From positions 2,976,001 through 3,040,000 of the forward strand of contig NZ_CP022415.1 of assembly GCF_002222635.1 (NCBI RefSeq): DNA of 64,000 bases. Reading direction: 5' to 3'. The stretch comes from Pseudosulfitobacter pseudonitzschiae. Its GTDB lineage: Bacteria; Pseudomonadota; Alphaproteobacteria; Rhodobacterales; Rhodobacteraceae. A program made the position numbers and the translations under genes. The notes below the pieces were generated by a model, which was not told where the DNA came from, ran no database searches, and was given only the letters and a program-made list of their open reading frames with translations. This document shows positions 9,350-18,526 of this stretch, in pieces. How positions within the stretch are numbered: position 1 is the stretch's first letter; the number at the start of each line of letters is the position of its first letter.

Positions 9350-10882
9350 ATGACCTGTTTTGCCCGCTATTCCAGCAGCACCGCCCTTGCCATTTGCCTT
9401 GGGACCACTGCCGCATACGCCGATCTGACCCCCGCCGAAGTTTGGAACAACTGGCGCGATTACATGAGCGATATGGGGTACGAAGTGGCCGGCACCGAAA
9501 CCCAGTCAGGCGATACCCTGACCGTGTCCGACGTGCGTATGGAAATGGACTTTTCCGCAGAAGGCGACACCGTCACCAGCGCAATGATAATGGACAGCCT
9601 GACCTTTACCGATGTCGGTGACGGCAGCGTATCGGTGCAAATTCCCGCTGTCAGCAAGATCACCGCCACGGCGGACCCCGCCGAAGGCGAGTCCTTTGAT
9701 ATGGCGATCGACTATTCCCAGACAGGCTTTGCGATGGTCGTCACCGGCAGCATCGAGGACATGACCTATACATATTCCGCAGATACCATGGGCATCATAC
9801 TGTCGAACCTGACAGTCGATGAGGCTCCCATCGGTCCGGACATTGCCCGCGTCAACGTGACCTTCGACGACATGAGCGGGGTGTCACGGATTGTGCAGGG
9901 TGATCTGCGTAATGTCAGCCAGACGATGAACACAGGTGCCGTGACCTATGACATGGCCTTTGCCAGCCCCGACGATGATGGCTCGGCCACGATCACTGGC
10001 GGCGTCGACACGCTTGCCTTTACCGGCGGTGGCAACATTCCATCCATCGACGATCCGTCAGACGTAAATGCGATGATCGAGGCCGGTTTCGGTTTTGAGG
10101 GCACATTCACCGCTGGTCAGGGCAAATCGGACATTGCATTCGACGGCCCCGATGGCGGGGGCACGCTGAACTCGTCGTCGCTCGGCGGCGCTTTATCGGT
10201 GGCGATGACAAGTGACGGGCTGTCCTATTCCGGTTCACAATCCGGTGTGGTGCTCAAGGCGCTTATGACGCAAATGCCGATCCCGATTGACCTGAACATG
10301 GAGAATATGGCCTTTGGCCTGTTGTTTCCCGTGCAGAAGTCGGATGAGGAACAGGACTTTGGCCTGAAGCTGGCCTTTGAAGGGTTCACAATGTCGGAGG
10401 CTCTGTGGGGCATGTTCGACCCGCAAGCTCAGTTGCCGCGTGATCCTGCCACCATCGCGCTTGATCTGGTGGGCAAGGCGACACTGATGGTCAACTTCCT
10501 TGACCCCAAAGAAGCGGCTGCGATGGAAACCTCGGGCGAGGCCCCCGGCGAGTTGAACGCGCTTGAGATCAAGGACGTGACCGTCGAGGCCGTCGGTGCA
10601 TCGCTGAATGGCTCCGGGGCGTTCACCTTTGACAACAGCGATACAGAAACTTTTGACGGAATGCCCAAGCCGACCGGCGGCGCTGACCTGACATTGGTCG
10701 GCGGCAACAGTCTGATCGACAAGCTGGTGGCAATGGGCCTGCTGCCCGAAGAGCAGGCACAGGGCGCACGGATGATGATGGGCCTGTTTGCCGTCCCCGG
10801 CGACGCACCGGACACGCTGAACTCAAAGATCGAGATCAACGAAGCAGGTCATGTTCTGGCCAACGGTCAGCGCCTGAAATAA
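9350..10882 (+). CDS. DUF2125 domain protein, exported
   Basis: A 510-residue protein with a signal peptide (cleavage after the A-Y-A before DLTPAEVW) and then a long beta-rich body made of loosely repeated strands such as GSVSVQIPAVSKI and GGTLNSSSLGGALSV. This matches the alphaproteobacterial DUF2125 family, predicted periplasmic or envelope-attached and of unknown function. It is strongly acidic and has no membrane segments after the leader. The RBS AAAGGA is at 9336-9341. It stands alone, with a CtrA-like box at its start and a strong terminator 20 bases after its stop. Confidence 0.8.
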   Translation: MTCFARYSSSTALAICLGTTAAYADLTPAEVWNNWRDYMSDMGYEVAGTETQSGDTLTVSDVRMEMDFSAEGDTVTSAMIMDSLTFTDVGDGSVSVQIPAVSKITATADPAEGESFDMAIDYSQTGFAMVVTGSIEDMTYTYSADTMGIILSNLTVDEAPIGPDIARVNVTFDDMSGVSRIVQGDLRNVSQTMNTGAVTYDMAFASPDDDGSATITGGVDTLAFTGGGNIPSIDDPSDVNAMIEAGFGFEGTFTAGQGKSDIAFDGPDGGGTLNSSSLGGALSVAMTSDGLSYSGSQSGVVLKALMTQMPIPIDLNMENMAFGLLFPVQKSDEEQDFGLKLAFEGFTMSEALWGMFDPQAQLPRDPATIALDLVGKATLMVNFLDPKEAAAMETSGEAPGELNALEIKDVTVEAVGASLNGSGAFTFDNSDTETFDGMPKPTGGADLTLVGGNSLIDKLVAMGLLPEEQAQGARMMMGLFAVPGDAPDTLNSKIEINEAGHVLANGQRLK

Positions 10883-10902
10883 GCGTCTGGATAATCTGCT
10901 AG

Positions 10903-10933
10903 AAGGGGCGGCGCACAGGTGCCGCCCCTTTTT
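10903..10933 (+). terminator. Rho-independent terminator after the DUF2125 gene
   Basis: A perfect 10-bp stem (AAGGGGCGGC at 10903-10912 with GCCGCCCCTT at 10921-10930) with a short loop, running into five T. Confidence 0.9.
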
Positions 10934-11070
10934 GTTTGCCATTGAGAATGCCCCAGTGGCAATCCGGCAAAGCTATTCGATGTTTGGTCACCCAAGGGCG
11001 GACGCACGCTTAGTCCTTGCGAATGGGTCACGCGCGGCGTGCATCTGCGCTGATACAGTCCGAGTTTGCG

Positions 11071-11619
11071 TTATACCTGCGGCTGCGGTGTCTCTTGCGG
11101 CACGGTCTCGCCAAACTCGCCCGACATCAACTCGTCCAGAAACAGGCTGACGAACTGGCTACGGCCATGGGTGCCGGATTTGGCATAGATGCGCGTGACC
11201 TGCGCCCGAACAGTGCCCGCTGCCGTGTGGCGGACCTGTGCTATTTCGTCGTTGTCCAGACCCTTGCAGATCATGATCGCGATGTCGCGTTCGGCGGCGG
11301 TCAGGTTCCAGTCCTCAAAAAAGCCGTCCATGACACCCGCCATCTGGCCCTGTGCCACCCTCAGGCCCGCGTCCATATCGCTCATCCGGTTCAACAGTCG
11401 ACGCAACTCGACCATTAGGAACACGACCCCAACCAGCAGGACAAGTGCTGCCAGACTTTCAAGGGTCAGATGCAAGTCATCCAGATGCACCCCTTCGCGC
11501 ATGTCTTGCAGCACATCAACGATGAAGAAAACCGCACAGAGCGCTTGCAGGATGATAACCCCTGCAAGCACTGTGGCGCGTCGTTCCTTTGCCTTGGCAG
11601 GCCGCAAGGGTCGCTTCAT
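11071..11619 (-). CDS. Membrane-tethered LuxR-type helix-turn-helix regulator
   Basis: A 182-residue protein. Two hydrophobic helices at about residues 17-34 and 55-70 flank a short acidic loop, so both ends should be cytoplasmic. The C-terminal half (about 105-165) resembles a LuxR/GerE helix-turn-helix: LTAAERDIAIMICKGLDNDEIA, then TVRAQVTRIYAKSG. It has no receiver or ligand-binding domain. Its ATG overlaps the cytochrome b561-like stop codon (ATGA), making it the third gene of the PepSY-b561 operon. By inference it senses a membrane or redox signal and regulates transcription directly; targets unknown. Confidence 0.8.
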   Translation of the reverse strand: MKRPLRPAKAKERRATVLAGVIILQALCAVFFIVDVLQDMREGVHLDDLHLTLESLAALVLLVGVVFLMVELRRLLNRMSDMDAGLRVAQGQMAGVMDGFFEDWNLTAAERDIAIMICKGLDNDEIAQVRHTAAGTVRAQVTRIYAKSGTHGRSQFVSLFLDELMSGEFGETVPQETPQPQV

Positions 11620-12182
11620 TCTACCGAGGTTCCCTTGGGAATACGTTTGCGTCCTGTTATCATGGCACGCACCAGATTGACACCGGATCGCCATGTGTCA
11701 AAGACAACGCCAGCCACATGCAGTGCAACCGATAGCATCAGCCAGTTGAACGCCAGTTCATGCACTTCCTCGACCCATTCAAGACCGAAAAACTTCGGTG
11801 TCGTCATCATGTATCCGGTCACACCAAGGGCAATCACGGTCAGCCACAGATTATAGACCATCAATGCACCCAACGGGTTGTGCGACAGATGCACGGTCCG
11901 GTCTCGGGCACGCAAATAGCGCAGAGCCCGCATCGGACTGGGTGGAAAAACCGCAAACCGCGCGTGTTGTGGCCCGATGATGGCCCAGATGGTGCGTATG
12001 CCAACCAGCCCCAGCGCTACATAGCCAACCCATTGATGCAAGGCACCATCGTCGTCGGTAAAAGCACCGTTCAGCAGGATCATCAGGGCCAGCGACCAGT
12101 GGATCAAACGCACCAGCGGATCCCAGACGACCACTTCGCGGGCGCCTTCGCGCCCGCTTGCAGATTCAGACACAACCGACAT
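11616..12182 (-). CDS. Cytochrome b561-like membrane protein (b/b6 domain)
   Basis: A 188-residue inner-membrane protein with four hydrophobic helices. Candidate haem-ligand His residues are in LIHWSLALMI (helix 1), ALHQWVGYV (helix 2), and LHVAGVVF (last helix), the pattern of small b-type cytochromes of the YceJ/Ni-Fe-hydrogenase cytochrome b group. These proteins pass electrons between the quinone pool and periplasmic partners. It sits 2 bases after the PepSY gene and overlaps the tethered regulator by four, so all three are likely one operon. Confidence 0.85.
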   Translation of the reverse strand: MSVVSESASGREGAREVVVWDPLVRLIHWSLALMILLNGAFTDDDGALHQWVGYVALGLVGIRTIWAIIGPQHARFAVFPPSPMRALRYLRARDRTVHLSHNPLGALMVYNLWLTVIALGVTGYMMTTPKFFGLEWVEEVHELAFNWLMLSVALHVAGVVFDTWRSGVNLVRAMITGRKRIPKGTSVE

Positions 12183-12184
12183 GA

Positions 12185-12439
12185 TCAGTTCTTCATTTCA
12201 AGTTTGGTGATACCGCCGGTTACCGGGTTCACATAGACTTCGCCCATTTTGCCGTCTTTGACGAAATAGACTTCGATGTTGCCATCCTCCATCTCGGTCT
12301 TGCGCACCTCATAGCCCATGTCGGTCAGGGTGGTTTTCACCTCGTCCATCGAGTTGCCCAATATGGTATCGGCGGTCAGGTCGGCAGCAAAGGCAGGGGC
12401 GGCAAAGGCCAGAAGGGTAATCAGAGCAAATTTACGCAT
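12185..12439 (-). CDS. PepSY-domain periplasmic protein
   Basis: An 84-residue protein with a Sec signal peptide (RKFALITLLAFAAPAFA, cleaved before ADLTADTI). The mature part, MDEVKTTLTDMGYEVRKTEM and EVYFVKDGKMGEVYVNPVTG, is a single PepSY domain. Small exported PepSY proteins often accompany b-type cytochromes or redox sensors; the biochemical role is unclear. The start is the only ATG that gives a complete signal peptide and has GAGGAT just upstream. First gene of the three-gene operon with cytochrome b561-like protein and tethered regulator. Confidence 0.85.
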   Translation of the reverse strand: MRKFALITLLAFAAPAFAADLTADTILGNSMDEVKTTLTDMGYEVRKTEMEDGNIEVYFVKDGKMGEVYVNPVTGGITKLEMKN

Positions 12440-12743
12440 GGTATCCTCATTTTCAGTTTGATGCGGACGGCAACGGGTGCTGTCGTCTTACCCTCACTTG
12501 TGGCGATTGCCCTGCCAAAGCTATTGGCAGCGCGCTTATCCGGCGCATATAAGCCCCTGCTTACAGCGGAAAACCGCACCCTCTCGGTCACATCGCGTGC
12601 GCCTTTCGACTGCGATGACAGCGGATGCCCGCAGCGCAGGCAAAGGCCGCCTTGGCACCCTCTTTTTCCGGCGCAACAGGGTCGCCCCCTTGTGCGCAGC
12701 GGGCACGAAGGCTACCTGATGCCCAATTCAGCCGGAGATTTTG
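12440..12743. other. Divergent intergenic region with a small inverted repeat
   Basis: About 300 bases between the PepSY operon and pmbA. It holds a perfect inverted repeat, TGCCAA-AGCTA-TTGGCA, at 12513-12529, roughly 75 bases upstream of the PepSY start, which could be an operator. A plus-strand ORF at 12458-12760 has no RBS and no recognisable protein, so I treat it as chance. Nothing else is recognised. Confidence 0.4.
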
Positions 12744-14090
12744 ATGACCCGTTCCCTTGATGCACTGACCGACCAATTGCTCAAAGCCGCCGCAAAAGCG
12801 GGTGCCGACGCGGCAGATGCAATGGCGGTCCAAGGCACCTCGGTGTCGGTCGACGTGCGGGCAGGCGCGCTGGAACATGCAGAGCGGTCCGAAGGTGTAG
12901 ACATCGGCCTGCGGGTCTTTGTCGGGCAGCGCACCGCAAATGTGTCGGCCTCGGACATATCTGATCGGACAATCTCCGAAATGGCAGCGCGCGCCGTGGC
13001 GATGGCACGCGAAGCACCTCAGGATGCCTATGCAGGTCTCGCTGATCCCGACCAATTGGTACAGGATTGGGACATTGATGTACTGGAACTGAACGATCCC
13101 ACCCCCGAACCCGACGCCGCAACACTCGAAGACAACGCCCGCCGCGCCGAAGCAGCGGCGCTGGCGCAGGACCGTGTTAGCCAGGTGTCGCAAACCTCGG
13201 CGGCGTATGGAGCGCGGCAGGTGCATGTCGCGGCCAGCAACGGCTTTTCCGGCGGCTATGCCCGCACCGATCGCGGCATCAGCTGTGTCGCTATCGCAGG
13301 CACCGGCGCTGGGATGGAGCGGGACCATTCGGGCGACGGGCGCATTTTTCAGGCCGACCTGCGCAGCCCTGAAGAGATTGGCCGCGAGGCCGCAGAGCGC
13401 GCCATCGCCCGCCTGAACCCCCGCAAGCCACGCACCGGCACCTATCCGGTGCTGTTCGACGAACGTGTGTCCTCTACTCTGATCGGCCACCTGCTGTCGG
13501 CGGTAAACGGCGCTGTGATTGCACGCGGGTCATCGTGGTTGCTGGGTGCCTTGGGCGAAAGTATCCTGCCAGATGACCTGTCCCTGATCGAAGATCCGCA
13601 CCGCCCCCGCTGCTCCGGCTCGCGTCCCTTTGACGCCGAGGGGCTGCCCACCGCCCGCCGCGCCATCGTAGACGACGGCGTGCTGACAGGCTGGACGCTG
13701 GATCTGGCGAACGGGCGCAAGCTGGATATGCCATCAACGGGCAACGCGGCGCGCGGCACCTCGTCCGGTCCGTCGCCCAGCATCTGGAACGTGGCCCTGA
13801 CCCAAGGCAACGCCAGCCGCGCCGACCTGATCCGCGACATGGGCACCGGCCTGTTGGTCACCTCGATGATCGGCTCGACGATCAATCCCAACACCGGCGA
13901 CTATTCACGCGGGGCGGCGGGCCACTGGGTCGAAAACGGCGAGATTACCCACGCTGTGAACGAATGCACCATCGCAGGCAACCTGCGCGACATGCTACGT
14001 GCCATCGTGCCTGCCAATGATGCACGCACGCACCTCAGCCGAGTGGTGCCGTCCCTGCTGGTGCCGGGAATGACCCTTGCCGGCAGCTGA
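12744..14090 (+). CDS. pmbA: TldD/PmbA family metallopeptidase subunit
   Basis: A 448-residue PmbA (TldE) homologue. With TldD it forms a cytoplasmic zinc peptidase that trims modified peptides. The N-terminal part (ALTDQLLKAAAKAGADAADAM) and the C-terminal catalytic-fold region (STGNAARG, LLVTSMIGSTINPNTGDYSRGAAG) are typical. As in PmbA, the TldD-type HExxxH metal motif is absent. ATG 12744 follows GGAG; the codon before it is TTG. Its last 14 bases overlap the CysQ-like gene. No tldD partner lies in this window. Confidence 0.9.
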   Translation: MTRSLDALTDQLLKAAAKAGADAADAMAVQGTSVSVDVRAGALEHAERSEGVDIGLRVFVGQRTANVSASDISDRTISEMAARAVAMAREAPQDAYAGLADPDQLVQDWDIDVLELNDPTPEPDAATLEDNARRAEAAALAQDRVSQVSQTSAAYGARQVHVAASNGFSGGYARTDRGISCVAIAGTGAGMERDHSGDGRIFQADLRSPEEIGREAAERAIARLNPRKPRTGTYPVLFDERVSSTLIGHLLSAVNGAVIARGSSWLLGALGESILPDDLSLIEDPHRPRCSGSRPFDAEGLPTARRAIVDDGVLTGWTLDLANGRKLDMPSTGNAARGTSSGPSPSIWNVALTQGNASRADLIRDMGTGLLVTSMIGSTINPNTGDYSRGAAGHWVENGEITHAVNECTIAGNLRDMLRAIVPANDARTHLSRVVPSLLVPGMTLAGS

Positions 14091-14865
14091 CCTTCCCCTT
14101 TTGATCGACGCGGCGCGCAGGGCGGGCCGTATCGCCACCAGCTTTACCGGCCCTGCTGCACAGCGGTGGGACAAAGCCGGCGGTGCGGGTCCGGTGACCG
14201 AGGCGGATCTGGCCGTCAACGATATGCTGACCGACGTCTTGCGCACCGCCCGCCCTGACTATGGCTGGTTGTCCGAAGAAACCGAAGACACAGCGGCACG
14301 GCTGGACACAGATACCGTATTTATCATCGACCCCATCGACGGCACCCGCAGCTTTGTAGAAGGCAGCAAGACGTGGGCGCACAGCATCGCCGTGGCCCAA
14401 GGCGGGCAGATTACCGCCGCCGCCGTCTATCTACCGATGCTGGACAAGTTTTATACCGCAGCCTTGGGCCAAGGTGCTGCGCTGAACGGTGTCCCGCTGA
14501 CTGTCTCGGCCCCCCGCCAGATGCGGGATTGCTCGGTTTTGGTAACCAAACCCGCCCTGCAACCACACCACTGGCGCAGTGGCGTACCGCCTGCGCTGAA
14601 ACCCGGACACCGCCCGTCGCTGGCCTACCGGTTAGCACTGGTAGCCGAGGGGCGCTTTGACGGCATGCTGACCCTGCGCGACAGCTGGGAATGGGATATT
14701 GCCGCCGGTGCGCTGATCGTGACCGAGGCGGGCGGGACCATCACCGACCGCGCAGGCTTGGCCCTGAAATTCAACAACCCGCACCCAACGCTGAACGGCA
14801 TCATCGCGGCAACGCCCTTGGTTCACGAAGGGCTGCACACCGCGTTACAGCCAGCATCAGCTTGA
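14077..14865 (+). CDS. Inositol-monophosphatase superfamily protein (CysQ-like phosphatase)
   Basis: A 262-residue Mg2+-dependent sugar/nucleotide phosphatase. The metal-binding motifs are WLSEET and DPIDGTRSF, with the C-terminal WEWDIAAGALIVTEAGG completing the site. CysQ (3'-phosphoadenosine 5'-phosphate phosphatase) is the nearest familiar type, but IMPases cannot be told apart by eye. The frame opens with TTG at 14077, inside the end of pmbA; no in-frame ATG gives a full N-terminus, so TTG is the likely start. It precedes the Kdo/lipid A genes in this class of bacteria. Confidence 0.85.
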   Translation: MPAADLPLLIDAARRAGRIATSFTGPAAQRWDKAGGAGPVTEADLAVNDMLTDVLRTARPDYGWLSEETEDTAARLDTDTVFIIDPIDGTRSFVEGSKTWAHSIAVAQGGQITAAAVYLPMLDKFYTAALGQGAALNGVPLTVSAPRQMRDCSVLVTKPALQPHHWRSGVPPALKPGHRPSLAYRLALVAEGRFDGMLTLRDSWEWDIAAGALIVTEAGGTITDRAGLALKFNNPHPTLNGIIAATPLVHEGLHTALQPASA

Positions 14866-14930
14866 CCCCGCCACACAGCCTTGCGCACACTGCGCCCTGA
14901 CAGACATCCGCCGACCAAAGGACCAATCCC

Positions 14931-15173
14931 ATGACCCAACGCCTGCACCTCGTCTTTGGAGGCGAGCTTGTGACACCGTCCGAGAACGTGTTTAAAAATG
15001 TCGATGATCTGCATATCGTCGGCATCTTTCCCAACTATGCCGCCGCATATGACGCATGGAAGCACGAGGCCCAACGCACTGTCGACAACGCGCACATGCG
15101 CTATTACATCGCCCACCTGCACCGCCTGCGCGACGAAAAGAACGCTGCAGCCGCGACCGAAGAACTGGGCTGA
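14931..15173 (+). CDS. DUF4170 small protein
   Basis: An 80-residue soluble protein, MTQRLHLVFGGEL with FPNYAAAYDAWKHEAQRTVD, matching the alphaproteobacterial DUF4170 family. These proteins are regularly found next to waaA and are suspected to act in lipid A/Kdo assembly, but no activity is established. It sits between a CysQ-like phosphatase and waaA, nine bases ahead of the latter. Confidence 0.85.
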   Translation: MTQRLHLVFGGELVTPSENVFKNVDDLHIVGIFPNYAAAYDAWKHEAQRTVDNAHMRYYIAHLHRLRDEKNAAAATEELG

Positions 15174-15182
15174 TCCGTCCCT

Positions 15183-16400
15183 ATGGCCCGTTCGCTGGGA
15201 TTTGCAGCCTACAGGGCGCTGACCCGTCGCGGTCCGGTGCCGAAGCTGACGAACTATGCGCCACGTCCCGAAGGCGAGTTGGTGTGGCTGCACGCAGCCG
15301 AACCGGGCAAAACGGCCCATGTCCGCGATCTGGCACGCCGTCTGATCGCGGCGCGTTTCGGGCTGACGGTGCTGTTGACCGGCCTGACCGAACCTGCCCC
15401 AGTCGATGTTCCCGACCTGCTGACCGTAGCGCTGCCACCGGAGCATCCTACCGCTACGGCTGCCTTTGTCGCGCATTGGAAGCCAGACGCAGTGCTGTGG
15501 ATCTGGGGCGCACTGCAACCCAATCTGGTCGAGGCTGCAGCGGCCTCGGGCTGTCCGATGTTTCTGGTCGATGCCGGTGCCGATGGATTTGACACCCGTC
15601 GCGACCGCTGGCTGACCGAAGTGCCACGGCAACTGCTGGCGCAATTCGACAACGTATTGGCCCGCAGCGATGCCGCCGAAGCGCGGATGAAGCAACTGGG
15701 CGTTCCGGCGTCCAAGATTGACCGCACCGCGCCGCTGGTGCCCGGCGGACAAGCCTTGCCTGCATTGCAACAGGACGTGGACGAACTGTCGCAATCGCTG
15801 TCAGGGCGACCCGTGTGGTTTGCCGCCGGTGTTACCGCGGCCGAAGTCTCTGCTGTGCTGACCGCCCACCGCCGCGCCCAACGCCTGTCACACCGGTTGT
15901 TGCTGATCCTGAACCCGCAAGACGCCGCCGCCGACACGGTCGCCACCAACCTGTGCGCGATGGACGCATTGCGGATGGTGCGCTGGTCGGATGGCACCTA
16001 TCCTGACGACAACACCGCCGTGGTGCTGGCCGATTTGCCCGACGAAACCGGCCTGTGGTTTCGCGTGGCACCGGTTTCGTTCCTTGGCGGGTCACTGGAA
16101 ACGGGTCAGGGCGGACAAGATCCCTTTGCCGCTGCGGCCTTGGGGTCGGCGGTGCTGTATGGGCCCAGCGTTGGCAAACATCTGGACGCCTATCGCAGAC
16201 TGGCCAACGCGGGTGCGGCGCGTATCGTCAACGATGCAGAAAGCCTTGGCGCGGCTGTGACATGGCTGATTGCGCCGGATCAGGCCGCCAAGATGGCGAT
16301 GGCAGGGTGGGACGTGGTGACCGAAGGGGCCGACACGATGGAACGTATCATCGCTTTGGTCCAGAGTGGCCTTAATGCCCGACAGGATGGACCAAACTGA
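15183..16400 (+). CDS. waaA: 3-deoxy-D-manno-octulosonic acid (Kdo) transferase
   Basis: Transfers Kdo from CMP-Kdo to lipid IVA on the cytoplasmic face of the inner membrane. A 405-residue GT-B glycosyltransferase: the N-terminal domain has [19 protein letters not shown], the middle [10 protein letters not shown], and the C-terminal nucleotide-binding domain [21 protein letters not shown], close to the family signature. The N-terminal membrane anchor found in the E. coli enzyme is short or absent here. The stop codon overlaps lpxK by one base (TGATG). Confidence 0.93.
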   Translation: MARSLGFAAYRALTRRGPVPKLTNYAPRPEGELVWLHAAEPGKTAHVRDLARRLIAARFGLTVLLTGLTEPAPVDVPDLLTVALPPEHPTATAAFVAHWKPDAVLWIWGALQPNLVEAAAASGCPMFLVDAGADGFDTRRDRWLTEVPRQLLAQFDNVLARSDAAEARMKQLGVPASKIDRTAPLVPGGQALPALQQDVDELSQSLSGRPVWFAAGVTAAEVSAVLTAHRRAQRLSHRLLLILNPQDAAADTVATNLCAMDALRMVRWSDGTYPDDNTAVVLADLPDETGLWFRVAPVSFLGGSLETGQGGQDPFAAAALGSAVLYGPSVGKHLDAYRRLANAGAARIVNDAESLGAAVTWLIAPDQAAKMAMAGWDVVTEGADTMERIIALVQSGLNARQDGPN

Positions 16401-17383
16401 TGCGCGCCCCCGAATTCTGGAACACGACCCCAGACCGACCCACATGGCAGGCGCGCGTGCTGGCCCCGCTTGGGCAGCTTTATGCCCGCGCAACGGCACG
16501 CAGGCTGGCCAGTGGCACGCCCCTGCGTCTGGACATTCCGGTGGTCTGCGTCGGCAACATCAACGCAGGCGGCACAGGCAAGACCCCGACGGTGATCGCG
16601 GTGGCCGAAAAGCTGCGCGATCTTTATCACACGCCCCACATCGTCACGCGCGGCTATGGCGGATCACTGGCAGGACCCGTGCGTGTCGACCCTGCCCGAC
16701 ACACTGCGAAACAGGTGGGCGACGAACCGCTGCTGCTGGCCGCCTTTGCCGAAGTCTGGGTTGCCCGCGACCGCGCCGCAGGAGGCCGCGCCGCGCAAGA
16801 GGCTGGAGCCACTGTTGTGATCATGGACGACGGGTTGCAAAACCCAGATCTGGCCAAGGACATCAGCATCGTCGTGGTCGACGCGGCCACGGGGTTCGGT
16901 AATGGTCGCTGTCTGCCAGCGGGGCCGCTGCGCGAACCTGTCGGGGCAGGTCTGGCACGTGCCGACATTCTGCTAAGCATTGGCAACCCGGGGGATCAGA
17001 CCGCGTTCCAACCGGCCACCACCCTGCCCCATGTGCGTGCTGAACTGAAACCGCTGCAAACCGGCATGGATTGGTCCGACACGCCTGTCTTCGCCTTTGC
17101 GGGTATTGGCCGCCCGCAAAAGTTCTTTGACACGCTGCGCGATCTTGGGGCCACCATCGTTCACGCCGAACCGCTGGGCGATCACCAGACCCTGTCGACC
17201 GCCCTTTTGTCACGTCTGGAGGCCGACGCCCGCGCCCGTGGCGCGCAACTGGTCACAACCGAAAAAGACGCGGCCCGCCTGCCAGCTGCATTCCGGTCAC
17301 GGGTTATTACCCTGCCCGTCCGCCTGCACTTTGACGACGCCTCGGCGCTCGACGAACGCCTGAAGGCGCTGCCGCAGCCCTGA
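16400..17383 (+). CDS. lpxK: Tetraacyldisaccharide 4'-kinase
   Basis: Phosphorylates the 4' position of the lipid A disaccharide, giving lipid IVA. 327 residues with the expected N-terminal membrane-associated segment (APEFW through [10 protein letters not shown]), the P-loop [11 protein letters not shown], the TRGYGG segment, and the conserved [10 protein letters not shown] that contains the catalytic Asp. The C-terminal part has [19 protein letters not shown] and TTEKDAARL, both typical. Translationally linked to waaA. Ends 21 bases before the convergent CaiB-type gene. Confidence 0.95.
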   Translation: MRAPEFWNTTPDRPTWQARVLAPLGQLYARATARRLASGTPLRLDIPVVCVGNINAGGTGKTPTVIAVAEKLRDLYHTPHIVTRGYGGSLAGPVRVDPARHTAKQVGDEPLLLAAFAEVWVARDRAAGGRAAQEAGATVVIMDDGLQNPDLAKDISIVVVDAATGFGNGRCLPAGPLREPVGAGLARADILLSIGNPGDQTAFQPATTLPHVRAELKPLQTGMDWSDTPVFAFAGIGRPQKFFDTLRDLGATIVHAEPLGDHQTLSTALLSRLEADARARGAQLVTTEKDAARLPAAFRSRVITLPVRLHFDDASALDERLKALPQP

Positions 17384-17404
17384 ACCACACCGAGAATGAG
17401 AGGC

Positions 17405-18526
17405 TTACAAAACAGTATCGTCTTCGCCCAATTTGGGCGCGGGCCGGTGCAGCGACAATTCTGCATCCGAAAAGACGATGGGTGTCCGCACACCCGGAAC
17501 GCCATCCAGATCAATCTTCAGGCCGCGCGCGATAACCTGCGGGTCTGCCATCACATCGGCCATGTCGTTGATCGGGCCCGCAGGCACGCCTTCGGCTTCG
17601 CAGGCCGCCAACAGATCATCCCGCGCGCGCAGCACGGTTGCGGCGGTCAGCTTTCTGGTCATCTCGTCGCGATTCGCGATGCGGTCTGAATTTTTCAGAA
17701 ACTCGGGCGCTGTCGCCATGTCGTCCAGTCCCAGCAAGCGGCACAGACGCTGATATTGGCCGTCGTTGCCGGTGGCGATGATGATGTGACCGTCGGCGCA
17801 GTCAAAGACCTGATAGGGCGTCAGGTTTACATGCGCATTGCCCATCCGCCCCGGAGCCTTGCCGCTGGTCAGATAGTTCATCGCCTGATTGGCTGTGATC
17901 GCCACCGCCACATCCAGCAGGGCCATGTCGATCTGCTGACCCTTGCCGGTCTGGCTGCGTTGGTGGACAGCGGCCAGAATGGCGGTGGTCGCATAAACGC
18001 CGGTGAAAATATCGGTGATCGCTACGCCCGATTTCTGCGGCTGGCCGTCAGGTTCCCCGGTGATCGACATCAGGCCCGACATGCCCTGAATGATAAAGTC
18101 ATAGCCTGCACGGTGGGCATAGGGGCCGGTCTGGCCAAAGCCCGTGATCGAGCAATAAATCAGCTTGGGAAACGCATCTTTCAACGCGGCATAGTCCAGA
18201 CCATATTTGGCCAGACCGCCCACTTTGAAGTTCTCGATCATGATATCCGCATCGGCCAGCAACGCCTTCAGGCGGTTCTGACCCTCTTCGCTTCTCAGAT
18301 CGACGATGATCGACGCCTTGCCACGATTGGTCGAATGGAAATACGAGGCCGATACGTCGTCATCACGGGTGACGAAGGGCGGCCCCCATTGCCGCGTGTC
18401 GTCACCGGCTGCGGCTTCGACCTTGATCACCTCGGCGCCTAAATCCGATAGCGTCTGACCGGCCCAAGGGCCAGCCAGAACACGCGCCAGTTCAACAACT
18501 TTAAGTCCGGCAAGCGGTGCGGCCAT
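17405..18526 (-). CDS. CaiB/BaiF family CoA transferase (class III)
   Basis: A 373-residue class III CoA transferase. The N-terminus PLAGLKVVELARVLAGPWAGQTLSDLGAEVIKVE is diagnostic, followed by RGKASIIVDLRSEEG and the AGYDFIIQGMSGLMS region that leads to the catalytic Asp loop. Family members exchange CoA between acyl-CoAs and acids such as formate/oxalate, carnitine or succinate; the substrate here is unknown. It overlaps the upstream DsbA-like gene by one base and is likely the last gene of the dciA-dsbA-like operon. Confidence 0.9.
   Translation of the reverse strand: MAAPLAGLKVVELARVLAGPWAGQTLSDLGAEVIKVEAAAGDDTRQWGPPFVTRDDDVSASYFHSTNRGKASIIVDLRSEEGQNRLKALLADADIMIENFKVGGLAKYGLDYAALKDAFPKLIYCSITGFGQTGPYAHRAGYDFIIQGMSGLMSITGEPDGQPQKSGVAITDIFTGVYATTAILAAVHQRSQTGKGQQIDMALLDVAVAITANQAMNYLTSGKAPGRMGNAHVNLTPYQVFDCADGHIIIATGNDGQYQRLCRLLGLDDMATAPEFLKNSDRIANRDEMTRKLTAATVLRARDDLLAACEAEGVPAGPINDMADVMADPQVIARGLKIDLDGVPGVRTPIVFSDAELSLHRPAPKLGEDDTVL

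Noticed and set aside
12458-12760. 100-codon plus-strand ORF upstream of pmbA
   Set aside because: It has no RBS, overlaps the pmbA start in another frame and shows no domain.
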